NCBI GenBank assembly: GCA_003024175.1 | Contig: MDYQ01000256.1 | Span: 1-36,439 of the forward strand | DNA length: 36,439 nucleotides | Reading direction: 5' to 3' | Source of the DNA: Planoprotostelium fungivorum | Taxonomy: Eukaryota > Evosea > Variosea > Cavosteliida > Cavosteliaceae | Part shown: positions 1-9,303 of the stretch, in pieces | Layout of the letters: every line of letters begins with the position of its first letter | Numbering within the stretch: position 1 is the stretch's first letter | Program-made: the position numbers and the translations under genes | Notes under the pieces: generated by a model | Databases searched by the model: none | The model's input: only the letters and a program-made list of their open reading frames with translations | What the model was told of the DNA's origin: nothing

Positions 1-261
1 TGGGTCCTGGCCTCCGTCCTGACGGTGCCGATGCTCTTTAGCCCTCCCGCATGCGATCGATCACATCATCTGAACCGATCGATCGATCCATCTCTCATCA
101 TATGAGATGATGTCCTCTCGCTGGTGCTCCTGCTGGGTTGCTCACTCTACCTACGCTCTCTCTACGCTCTCCCTAGCCTAGAGATGAATCTTTTCGCTTG
201 GCCTTCTCCCCAAATGGATTTTGGCCTGTCACAACATAGTGGCACTAATCTGTCACGCCTT

Positions 262-300
262 CGCGCGTAATAAAACTGTTGAACCCTAAACCCTAAACCC
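262..300 (+). repeat. 39-bp repeat ending in CCCTAAA telomere-type units, copy 1
   Basis: The copy starts cgcgcgtaataaaactgttg and runs into (a)accctaaaccctaaaccc. It is identical over 39 bp to the copy at 474-512, and the flanks on both sides differ. It contains AATAAA, a polyadenylation-type signal, directly before the telomere-type units. What it belongs to is unknown; a transposon tail is one possibility. Confidence 0.85.
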
Positions 301-473
301 AACTTTGGTGCTGCCACGTGCCCACCTCCTCAGTACACACACATGCTTCACTTTACGTGCAACTTCTGCCCTCTCACTCCTTTTGGACCGAGATTTGGCT
401 CTTCGCATTGCCCGGCCTTTCCTTTTGGTCTATCAGCCCGGGACACTTAACTGGCCTTAGTGCCAGGCCACTA

Positions 474-512
474 CGCGCGTAATAAAACTGTTGAACCCTA
501 AACCCTAAACCC
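474..512 (+). repeat. 39-bp repeat ending in CCCTAAA telomere-type units, copy 2
   Basis: This is the second identical copy of the 39-bp element, in the same orientation and 212 bp after copy 1. The identity stops at both ends of the element, so this is not a long tandem duplication of the whole interval. Confidence 0.85.
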
Positions 513-622
513 TGTCGTTTAGAGATATCTCTTTCCCATATTTTGGTCTACAACTCAGAATCACAAATCGATTCTACGCTTCCTTACATAGTCCCCCTCA
601 ATTAGTGACGCAGAGTTTTCTT

Positions 623-817
623 TCATCTCTTGGTCTTCTCCTGTGTAGATTTAGAATGACGCAAGTAATCCTTGAGAGCGTCTTTGCAGTGGCCTGTATC
701 TGTGATCCAGTCTTCATTGTTCTTTGGGTCAAGGTTGTAACCCTGCCATTTAACAAGATATTCTGTGTACACAACTTTGTCATAAATAAACCATTCAAGG
801 CTTCTTTGTCCAAGGAG
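623..817 (-). pseudogene. Chromodomain fragment, probably chromoviral (Ty3/gypsy) integrase end
   Basis: In the minus-strand frame ending at the stop at 623-625, the peptide reads YTEYLVKWQGYNLDP, then NNEDWITDTGHCKDALKDYL, then a basic tail. This is the core of a chromodomain: the EYLVKWxGY strand, an acidic W-containing loop and a final amphipathic helix. Chromodomains of this compact form, ending the protein, are typical of chromovirus integrases, where they guide insertion by binding modified histones. The frame is closed upstream by a stop at 818-820 and I find no integrase core beyond it, so this is a decayed remnant or a single exon. A host chromodomain gene exon remains possible. Confidence 0.55.
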
Positions 818-825
818 TCAGGAAC

Positions 826-1852
826 CATATATAGTCTATTTCTATCCTAGGATCCACCTCTTATAGTGAGTCAAACTCTTACAGTTATCTCATTTACATT
901 AGACACACCTGGACATCACTTCTCACGGAATGAATTGCTGAGGGGCAGCGCGGTTCGAAAATTATCATCAAATCATCCGGACGTTGACGCTGAACAACGA
1001 GCCTTTCCTCTCTTTTGCAAACATTGCGTTGCATATCGCTCGATCGAGTTGCGTTAGATCTTCTGTCAGATAACACAAAGGTGAGGATCCACTCATCTCG
1101 ATCACGTCTGAGGGTTACCTCGTTCTTTCGTCCTCTCTTTCTCTCGCTAAAATTGATAGCAATAGCCACGTAATCACGCCCACAGTTGGAGACATGACAA
1201 CTGAGTAGCACCCGCAAGCGCTCGTGAGAAAGTGCCAGAGCTCTACGTAGCTGGAGCACGTTAGGAGGTGATATTCTCTTCTCTCTATTGAGGTTCCATA
1301 TCCCTTTGTTCACCATCTCCTCTCACCATCTGCTGGGCATCGTCATCTAACCCACATGTTCCGACATTGTGATAACCATTATACCATCGACCATTGTATT
1401 CCATTCCGTCACCCATTTATCATCAGTTCCAACTGTTAGAGGTGTGGATCCATTGCACCCTTAAATGAGCCCCAAAGCTTACACGAAGATTAAGAGAGCT
1501 CCCGGTTGAGCGACGGCCGTAATGGGGTTGCAAAGGCAAGAGACTGAGGTCCAATCATCGACTGAATAGAGGATGGACCATCATATATATCCGCTATGGA
1601 GCAGCTGTTGGGTGTGCTCAAAGAGGTGAGAATTCTCGCTCCGTGGGTATTATAATATCAAAAACAGAGGAGCTCAGTGACATATCTTCACAAAGAATTG
1701 TCCATGCCTGGAAAATAGAGTGTTGGATCAGAAAAGAGAAGACAGTTCTTTCTCTTTTTGATTGGTTTGGCATTTTATCTTTTTCATCAGTTTGGCGTTG
1801 CTATACTCTTCTAAGTTTGGCCTCTCCCAATCTCCAGTATCCTGTGACATCA
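826..1852. other. About 1 kb without a supported gene
   Basis: A 140-codon open frame lies on the minus strand (894-1316). It has an arginine- and serine-rich translation without recognisable domain, and I see no matching intron signals. I leave it unannotated. No tRNA-like promoter boxes in proper spacing were seen. Confidence 0.5.
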
Positions 1853-2661
1853 TCAGCACTTGGTCATCAAAGAGAAAGATTCACCAAGGTATCTCCATTC
1901 ATCAACGTCATCATTTGTTGCCCATACATCCATGCGATCAAAACGAATGGTGCTGTTGATCAATCTGCAGTTGTGTCATCACATGTTCCCACTCTCTGAA
2001 TGAATTATGCACTTGTAATTGTCCACCATCTGCGTGATTTTGTCGATGATCTTGGGTGTGTGTGTCCCATAGAACAAGCTCATGTGTGGATAGTATGGAG
2101 GAATGACCTTCGCTCCGTATCTCTCTCCCAGTCGATCCGCCACGCTCTGTCCTAATTTCATGATGTCTTCATTTTGGACGGCCTCGAGGATGATACTCTG
2201 ATAGAAGTTGACTCCGACCTAGAAGTGTCTAAGCTGTTTCCATTCATCGGTGTGATGTGTTCACCTTCAGATTGTGGAATTGCAGATCTAATGGACCTCC
2301 TGCGGCGACGGATATGTCGCTGATAATGGGTTGAACGTCTGCCCAATCACTGTATGTAGAGTTCAACAGAGGGAGAAGTGTCACGTGAGGTGAAAAGACG
2401 GGTCCACCACCCTCTAGTATGATCTTCCTGAGATGTTTCACGGCCGAATGATCTGTTTGAGGTGAAATCCATACGGACAGAAACTTGGGTTGATTGGGTC
2501 TGAATATCGTTCAGCTCCCTTCTATATACATCGTGATTATGATGGGGTGATACTCACTTGGCCTGGAATATGTTGCGCAGCTCAACGAGATCACCAAATT
2601 GGACAAATGCTGCGATTCCAATCGTGATGATGACGAGGAGCAGATGTGTAACACCCATCAT
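1853..2661 (-). CDS. Membrane-anchored 2H phosphoesterase, cyclic phosphodiesterase-like
   Basis: Four exons (2661-2558, 2499-2265, 2218-2013, 1964-1853) join in frame to a protein of 218 residues. The introns are 58, 46 and 48 nt. The product has the two HxT/S motifs of the 2H phosphoesterase superfamily: SPHVTLL in the first half and YPHMSLFYG in the second. The layout resembles plant cyclic phosphodiesterases, which open ADP-ribose 1'',2''-cyclic phosphate or other 2',3'-cyclic nucleotides. Between the motifs, the segment NLKVGVNFYQSIILEAV fits the family's central strand. The first 20 or so residues are strongly hydrophobic (HLLLVIITIGIAAFV), so a signal peptide or N-terminal membrane anchor precedes the catalytic domain, which is unlike the soluble plant enzymes. 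The start is the first ATG ahead of this segment. The third intron begins GTGCAT; without it the C-terminal strand (FDRMDVWATND) would be lost. The substrate is not known. Confidence 0.8.
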
Positions 2662-2944
2662 CGCTTCGGAGGATGAAAATCAGACACCGAATACGTAACC
2701 CGAAATCCTCGGAATCTGTTGAATACAACTGGCCGAAACTATTTCATCACCTCGCAGAGCAGGTGGTAGAAGATAGAACAACTTCTAAAGAATATCAAAC
2801 TGTGGATGTAACACCCAGTCTCGTTCATCAATTGAGACGATAAAAGATATAATTTATTCATTTAGGAGTTCCTCATATTCCTCCAGATGTCTCTTGTTGA
2901 TAATGTAATTCGACCGAATAGCTGCAGATAATGCTGAAAGAATA

Positions 2945-3778
2945 TTAGACTTCATCGCGGGGTAACGGATGATGCTGATGATGATGGAACGACCGAGACG
3001 CACCAACAAAGAGGAGGACACAATTGACGACAGCTAGGATCCAACCGGTGGGAGACGATCTCATCCTTCCACCCGACGTCTCATGATCTACCGTCGCCAG
3101 CAGGTCAAAACCCCAGACCTTTCTCTATCAGCACAGATTCATGTGATGGAATCATCACCTTCTTTCCCAGGACGCCCCACAAGACAACAGCAGCACATTG
3201 AACGAGAATGTGAAATACAATCATGACGATACGATAGGCTGATCGGGGTGAGACGTGCACATCATACAATGATGAAAACTCACGCCAACGTTTCAGAAAG
3301 TGATACAGAGGGCAAAGGAGGAGAGTTGCGAGTTGGAGAGAAAAAGTTGGAATGGTCACGGTGAGAGAGTTGCACAAGTTTTTCGGGCGATCCAGCGGCG
3401 TGTCCTTTAAAAAATAGGGTGGTGTGTTTTTACAAGCTGTAGAGTAGAGTTGATGATCGACACCGAAATCGCCGAAAGTGGCACCCCAATAGGAGGTGTT
3501 CGAGTTGAGACACTGATGAAATTCAATCACACGGATGTGAAACACGATATGATACTCACGTTCATGGTCGTCCACACGTCGAACCAACTCAGACTGGCGG
3601 CAGCATGACAGACGGTGGTTAAATGGGTTCGATTGGTCATATCATTGTCTATGTAATTTCCGGAGCTCTTCCACCAAGGGACGGCCAAAGAGCATATACT
3701 GAAGACGATTACGAGAATTATCAACATGAAGAAGCTGAGGTCAAGTGAGAAGGACATCGTTGCAGCGCCAATCACCAT
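2945..3778 (-). CDS. Four-transmembrane protein of unknown function
   Basis: Four exons (3778-3560, 3512-3284, 3238-3159, 3124-2945) join to about 235 residues. There are four hydrophobic segments: LSFFMLIILVIVFSICSLAV, one around TIPTFSLQLATLLLCPLY, one around IVMIVFHILVQCAAVVLW, and a short last one, GWILAVVNCVLLFVGA. The long loop between helices 1 and 2 carries two tryptophans, two cysteines and a possible N-glycosylation site (NRT). This topology recalls claudin/PMP22-like or tetraspanin-like proteins, but I see no diagnostic motif of either. The tail is histidine-rich. The start could also be the ATG seven codons downstream (3757). The third intron is only 34 nt; without it the frame ends before helix 4. 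Confidence 0.65.
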
Positions 3779-4211
3779 AACTCGGATTGTGCAGCATGTT
3801 GTCGCTCTTCTCTGTCGAACATACAATGGGCTTTCGTTCCATGTCTTCTGTAATAAAGGTTGCTCATTGCGTGACCCGATGTGTTGCGGTTGATGATGTC
3901 TGTCGAGTGGCGACCTTCTCTGTGGGCTAAGGTCCTGAAGGAGTGTCATAAAACTCGCTTTCTAACTTTTCGCGTCGCCACGCTTTTGCTGAGCGTCCGA
4001 GAGCCCACAAAGAGTGTACTCAAAGGTATGCACACGGTAGTCTATAGGATAGAATTAGATGGTCTTGTGGAACAGTCGTCGAGAGGTGAGATATTTGTGT
4101 CAGTCGGTATTTGTCGGTCTGACAAGCAGCTCATGCGACCCCGATCGAGAGGATAATCATTTCGTCTGTCACACAAGTATGTAACGCAGGGTATGTGATC
4201 GTGATAATCGT
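3779..4211. other. 433 bp without a supported gene
   Basis: This lies upstream of the four-helix membrane protein and downstream of the F-box/ankyrin-like gene, both on the minus strand. A 91-codon plus-strand frame (3881-4156) shows no domain or splice context. The interval probably holds the promoter and 5' end of the membrane protein gene. Confidence 0.4.
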
Positions 4212-5228
4212 TTATTTCTGTTTGAGCTCTTTGATTCGTGCATTAATTCTCTCATTAACAAGGGAGAGCTTGCCTTGATCGATCTCACGGATGATGTCCC
4301 TCATCTTCTTCAAATGGGCCAACTCTTTCACATGAAGGGGCAGAATGAAAATGGGTCGTGATCCCACTCCTCCTCTCATACACTCCATCGCCACCTCGCG
4401 GAACAATTGAAGCATCGGTGGAATCATCTTCTCATCCTCCAACAACAGCTCGATGCATGCACCGTAATGGGTGTTTAGACATTGTGGATGTTGTGTGGCG
4501 TCGGTTCTCGGGTGCCGCAGAAGAAGTTTCATCTTGTCGATTCGACCTTGCCATGAGGCGGCCTCGAGAGCGAGCGTATGTCCACCAATGAGATCATGTG
4601 ACATGGATAGGTCTAAGAGGAATTCCAACATGTCTATCGAGTTGTGCGTGACAGCCTGGGGGAGGAGTCGACACAGTCCAACGCTGTCTGGTCGGTTGAA
4701 AGGTAGCTGCAGGTGCTCGATGAGATGGCGTAGCATGTCCTTGTGTTGTTTTGTTAAACATGTTGTCCACATCTGCCTCTGAATGGTATGAAAAGGTGGC
4801 CCGACTTCGGAGACCATCTGGAACATCTGCACGTTCCCTTTTCGGCAAGCTCTAAAGATGTGCTCGATTTGTGGGGTGTAGTCGGTATTCTCCAGCAGGG
4901 ACTGGACGATGTCGTGCGATCCACCTTTGATGGCCAGATTCAAGGCTGCATTCCACTTGCCCCGATCGATGGAGGTGCGTTGGAGGAGGAATCGAACAGA
5001 TTCGCAGCACGTCTTATTGATGGCCAGCAAGAGATGCGATGTCTGAAAGATAAAGATCCTGTCCACCATATCCCTCCACGTCTTACAGACGGATCGCACG
5101 TTTCGAAGGTTGGCGGTTTGTTGTTGTGTGGGTCGAGGTCCTCCGTGTTCTCTGGGCTTGGGTGTTCCATTGAGAAGCATGTTGAGCATCAGATCGGTTA
5201 CATCTCGGCAGGATAGGTATTGGTCCAT
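4212..5228 (-). CDS. Intronless F-box-like/ankyrin-repeat-like protein
   Basis: This is a single uninterrupted frame of 338 codons, unusual among its intron-rich neighbours. The N-terminus (residues about 1-75) contains LRNVRSVCKTWRDMVDR, the second half of an F-box, which normally binds Skp1 in an SCF ubiquitin ligase. It is followed by degenerate helical repeats of ankyrin type, for example WNAALNLAIKGGSHDIVQSL, FRACRKGNVQMFQMV and IDMLEFLLDL. The C-terminus is a basic helix (about 290-338). The likely role is a substrate receptor of a ubiquitin ligase, but this is family inference. The absence of introns may reflect a recent retrocopy or simply this gene family. A similar but longer, intron-containing gene lies at 23481-26302. 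Confidence 0.7.
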   Translation of the reverse strand: MDQYLSCRDVTDLMLNMLLNGTPKPREHGGPRPTQQQTANLRNVRSVCKTWRDMVDRIFIFQTSHLLLAINKTCCESVRFLLQRTSIDRGKWNAALNLAIKGGSHDIVQSLLENTDYTPQIEHIFRACRKGNVQMFQMVSEVGPPFHTIQRQMWTTCLTKQHKDMLRHLIEHLQLPFNRPDSVGLCRLLPQAVTHNSIDMLEFLLDLSMSHDLIGGHTLALEAASWQGRIDKMKLLLRHPRTDATQHPQCLNTHYGACIELLLEDEKMIPPMLQLFREVAMECMRGGVGSRPIFILPLHVKELAHLKKMRDIIREIDQGKLSLVNERINARIKELKQK

Positions 5229-5488
5229 CGTGATGGTGTGTGTTCACTCTGCTGGGTTTGTGGGGCATTGTCGCTTATGCGAATCGATGACAGGGAACGA
5301 TTTCCAGAATCAGAATGAACGTATCCTCTTGAGGTTGTCGGAAGATGTGGTCATCTGCTGTGATACAACGATACCAAAGTTCAGAGCTGCAAGCTCTGAG
5401 CGATGTGTAAAACGAGAAATTTAAGTTTTGGAGATGTGGCGCGAAAGTTTGTGTCGTGCGACATCAAACGGTGGCACCATCTTTGACG
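5229..5488. promoter_or_regulatory. Divergent intergenic region between F-box/ankyrin gene and DDX11
   Basis: The 260 bp separate two start codons pointing away from each other (5228 minus, 5489 plus), so the promoters of both genes should lie here. I see no TATA box or other named element that I can support. Confidence 0.4.
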
Positions 5489-8400
5489 ATGAAGGATTCA
5501 GATGATTCATCAGACGTGCCCGATGATTTTGATTTTCCGTTTCAACCGTACGAGATCCAGAGAGATCTGATGCGAGAAGTCTATCGCACGATACAGCAGA
5601 ACAAGATCGGATTCTTTGAGAGTCCGACGGGAACGGTACTATTTTCATCAAATCAGTCAGCTGTTCTCCTGATGCACCATATAGGGTAAATCATTGAGTC
5701 TGATCTGCTCCACTTTGAAATGGCTGACGGATCACAATGATCTGGCCGTCGATGCCTCTCTGTCCTCGAAAGATCGAGTCGTCCCCCATCAAGAAATCAT
5801 CATCACACCCAGCACTCCCGTGGCTGATATCGAGGAGAAGAAGGAGCGTGAGTTATTTTTTTATGCTTCTCTCTCCTCACAATGATCAGTTCCAAAATGG
5901 ATGAGAGAGCAAGGAGAAGAACTGCTGAGAGAGAAGGAGAGGGTAAAAAGAGAAGAATTAGAAGAGAAGAAGAAGAGATTCGAATTGAAGCTCAGCAAGG
6001 CGAGGAAGAGTTTAGAACAAGAGATGCCACAGACTTACAAGAAGAGAAAGACGGAGGTCAGTTCACGTCATTCGAGTTCGATCTGATCGACGATAAGGAA
6101 GCGAGTGTGGACGAATGGGACGAATTTCTTTTAGACACGGCAGACAGCGACGGCGAGGTGATCATCGCTCATCACATCTCCACATCGCACCGCGTCATCT
6201 CATTTCACACATCCATCTCAAACTCTCTCAGGATGGCACGAAATCAGAACAGATGGAACAGAATCGTCTCAATCGTCTTAAATTGAGACAACTCGCCAAG
6301 ACATTGTGCGGTGACTCATCCGATGAAGAAGGAGAGGCCTTCGTACAGTTCATGAAATCGATCGATCCTGATTACGTGAGAGAAGAGAAGGAAGGAGAAG
6401 AACTCAAAACGAGAAAGGTGAAGGGTAAATGGATCTGTCATACTGATCGTCTCAGGTCTTTTACTGCAGTCGAACTCACACGCAATTGTCACAGTTTGTG
6501 AACGAAGTGAAGAGGACAAAATACGCAGAGAAAGTCACCGTCATCACGTTAGGTGAATCATGAAGACAGAGAGACATCGAGAGATTTTCATACGAAACGA
6601 TTTCACACGGAGGAAAAGAGAGAAAAATTGAACGATGTCAGGCTCCAGGATGACAACCTGCATCAACGATGACGTGAAGAAATTGGGCACGCTGAACCGA
6701 ATGAACGACAAGTGTCTCGACATGATCAAGCAGAAATCGAGTGAGTCGACTTCACGAGAGGAATCGATCTCACTCACGTCAGACGACAAGGGCAAGACAG
6801 GATGCAAATATTACGATAAGAAGACGAGCCGCGATTTCGCAACCTTTGCACTGGTGAGCTGATCCGTCCTCATCTGTGATTCCATCTTCGATCTGTCTCT
6901 TCGTTCTGATATCCTTCACAGTCGAAAGTGCAGGACATCGAAGAGTTAGTTCATTTGGGAGAGAGGAAGAGTATGTGTCCTTACTATGGAACGAGAGCCT
7001 CTATACCGGAAGCACAGTTGATCGTGCTCCCTTACAACACTCTACTCCACAGGTCGACGAGACAGTCACTCGGTATAGACATCAGAGATTCTGTCGTCGT
7101 GTTGGACGAAGCTCACAACATCGTCGATGCGATCAACAACATGTACAGCGTGTCGATCACGCTGGGACAGGTGAGAGATGTCGTGGAAATCTGGACGAAA
7201 TTTCGATTTACGTACGCTAGCTGAGTCAAGCTTGCTCGCAGCTGAGTCAGTACAAAGACAAATACATCCACAGATTGGCGGCGAGAAATCTCTCCTATAT
7301 CAAGCAGATCCATTATGCCATACAGCAGTTCATGAAGAGCATGAACAAGATCAGCCAGAAGAGTGAGCCGTCTCACGATGATATGGAGTCTGAAGAGACA
7401 CAGGGAGCACCGATGATGACGACGACAAGACGATCGTGACGGAGATCATGACCATCAATGACTTTCTATTCAAGTGTAACATTGAGAATTTCAATCCTTA
7501 CCAATTGGAAGCTTACTTCAAGAAATCAGAAATCGTCAAGAAAGTCAACGGATTTTCAGAGAAGGTGAAGTTTCGGCGGGAGATTTGAAATTCGAACCTG
7601 TTCAGTTGTCGGCCGTGGAGATCCAGAAGAAGGGGAGAGAGGAAGACAACAGACACGTGTCCTCTCTCGGCCTGGTAGAATCTCTGTTGATGTCCCTCTC
7701 CAATGTCAACAAAGACGGTCGCATTGTTATCCAGCGTAACGGTGCGTCTACGTTCTCTCCACTCACTCAATTCCACCCAGCGAAAGATCTGAGATCGTCC
7801 ACCATTCGATTCATGCTGTTGAACCCAGAGAATCATTTTCTCGACATCTTGAAGGGGGCGAGGTCGGTCATACTGGCAGGAGGTACCATGCACCCCGTGA
7901 GACGCTCGAATCAAACCATACATCCACATTTTATATCCACACATTACATCCACACATTACATCCACACATTACATCCACACATTACATCCACACATTACA
8001 TCCACACATTACATCCACACATTACATCCACACCTTATTCTCAAGTCCTGTACAGGTGTCCGACTTCGTGGATCAGATCTTATCGAAGGAAGTGTCTGGA
8101 GATAAGGTCCACCTCTTCTCGTGTGGGCACATCATACCGAGAGAGAATCTACTGGCGGCGGCTGTCTCTCGGGCACCCAACGATGTGAATTTCGATTTCA
8201 CGTTCAAGAACAGGAGTGATCCGAAAGTGGTGAGAGAAACGCGCGGGAAGACGATTTGAGACGGTTGTAGATGGACGGATTGGGACTGGCCGTGGTGAAC
8301 GTGTGCAACGTGGTTCCAGACGGAGTCGTGTTGTTCTTTCCTTCTTATCAATACGAAGATCAAGTCTTTCAGTATTGGAAGAAGACTGGCGTCATCTCGA

Positions 8401-9192
8401 AAATTGAAGCCAAGAAGAAGGTGAGAGATCTCGAGTCAAGTGATGACGGGAGAACAGTTCATCCGGGAGCTGCGATCTGCGAATGCGAAGGTGGAGGACA
8501 CCTTGAAGGAATACTCTGATGCCGTTTCGGATAATTTTCCGCCGCTGACCAGTTCATCTACAACGAGGCAGACGGGTGCCATCCTCTCGGCTGTTGTGGG
8601 AGGTAAATTATCCGAAGGTATCAATTTCTCCGACGGCCTTGGAAGGTAAGTTTCTCCTTCATCTCCATCATCTTCATCATCGACAGGTGCATCATCATGA
8701 TCGGACTCCCTTATCCCAATCAAAACGATCCCATATTGCAGGAGAAGATGAAGTACATCAATGCGTCAGTGAGCTCGTCAGGGAAGAAGGCCAACGCGAC
8801 GGAATATCTAGAAAACTTGTGCATGAAATCAGTCAATCAATCCATAGGTGAGACATCATCGTGATCTCGAACGTCTCGTGATCTCGATCATGGCGACGAT
8901 CGTGATGATGATGACATCCAGGTCGGTCTATACGTCACGTGGCAGACTATTCCACCATCTTACTGCTCGACGAGAGGTATTCACAAGATCGATACGTACA
9001 GAAACTTCCCGTGTGGATCAGATCGAGCCTGAGAGTGGGCTGCAGCTATGGACAGGCCTTCTGCTCGGTGGCAAAGTTCGTCTATCGTATTGAGAGAGGA
9101 TTAACGTGATCAGATTCTTTCAGGAAAAGAAGGGAGAGCAAGAGAAATTTGAGGCGTTAAGACTGGCGGCGCGTGTGAATAAGAGGAAATGA
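5489..9192 (+). CDS. DDX11: DDX11/Chl1-family Fe-S DNA helicase
   Basis: This is a superfamily 2, XPD-like 5'-3' DNA helicase of the DDX11/Chl1 branch, which acts in sister chromatid cohesion and replication-fork stability. About 16 introns were traced (for example 5636-5684, 5848-5889, 6553-6641, 7171-7241, 7897-8055, 9080-9123). The protein starts with the Q-motif region FPFQPYEIQRDLMREVY, then Walker A SPTGTGKSLS, assembled exactly across the first intron. An acidic, coiled-coil-like insertion follows, then YCSRTHTQLSQFV, the Fe-S cluster region (cysteines in TTCIND, DKCLD, GCKYY and MCPYYG), the DEAH box VVVLDEAHN, and helicase domain 2 with VGGKLSEGINFSDGLGR and the final motif NQSIGRSIRH. 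The segment DIEELVHLG...CPYYG separates it from FANCJ and RTEL1. One intron in the acidic insertion (donor at 5943, acceptor near 5995, or 5977) is uncertain. The last intron has a GTCTAT donor. Confidence 0.93.
7942..8032 (+). repeat. 13-bp minisatellite inside a DDX11 intron
   Basis: Seven perfect head-to-tail copies of cattacatccaca fill most of the 159-nt intron 7897-8055, with a partial degenerate copy just upstream. The unit is free of stop codons in all three plus-strand frames. Confidence 0.97.
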
Positions 9193-9303
9193 AAGTCGTC
9201 TCGACAGAGTTTTTCTTTATTCTCGATGCAAGGGTTCAGTGAGGCCAGAACTCATTAAGATCGGCCAAAGGGTTCATGATTTAAGAGGGAGGGATGAATC
9301 GAA

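Larger units (their letters stand above)
1..597. other. Left-end region without a gene, telomere-like motifs
   Basis: I see no protein-coding exon that I can support here. The stretch is rich in GATC words (around 50-90) and carries two copies of a 39-bp element that ends in CCCTAAA repeats (listed separately). Together with the chromodomain fragment just downstream, this suggests transposon-derived or subtelomere-like sequence, but a true telomeric position cannot be shown from this window. Confidence 0.5.

Noticed and set aside
858-880. Reverse complement contains gactcactata, resembling part of a phage T7 promoter.
   Set aside because: It is only an 11-base partial match in eukaryotic DNA; no vector sequence around it.
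894-1316. A 140-codon minus-strand open frame.
   Set aside because: No domain, no neighbouring exon, and an Arg/Ser-rich translation typical of antisense or random frames.
6057-7407. Two possible 20-nt introns in DDX11 (6057-6076 and 7388-7407), both GTC...GAG and both frame-restoring.
   Set aside because: Ordinary introns explain the frame better: 7363-7403 has a GTGAG donor and CAG acceptor. A donor at 5943 with an acceptor at 5995 or 5977 solves the first. The 20-nt match is coincidence.
7942-8032. CRISPR-like appearance of regularly repeated 13-bp units.
   Set aside because: There are no spacers; units are directly adjacent, inside a eukaryotic intron.
5489-9192. Identification of the helicase as FANCJ or RTEL1.
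   Set aside because: The region around the Fe-S cluster and the DEAH box, and the C-terminal end soon after domain 2, fit DDX11/Chl1.
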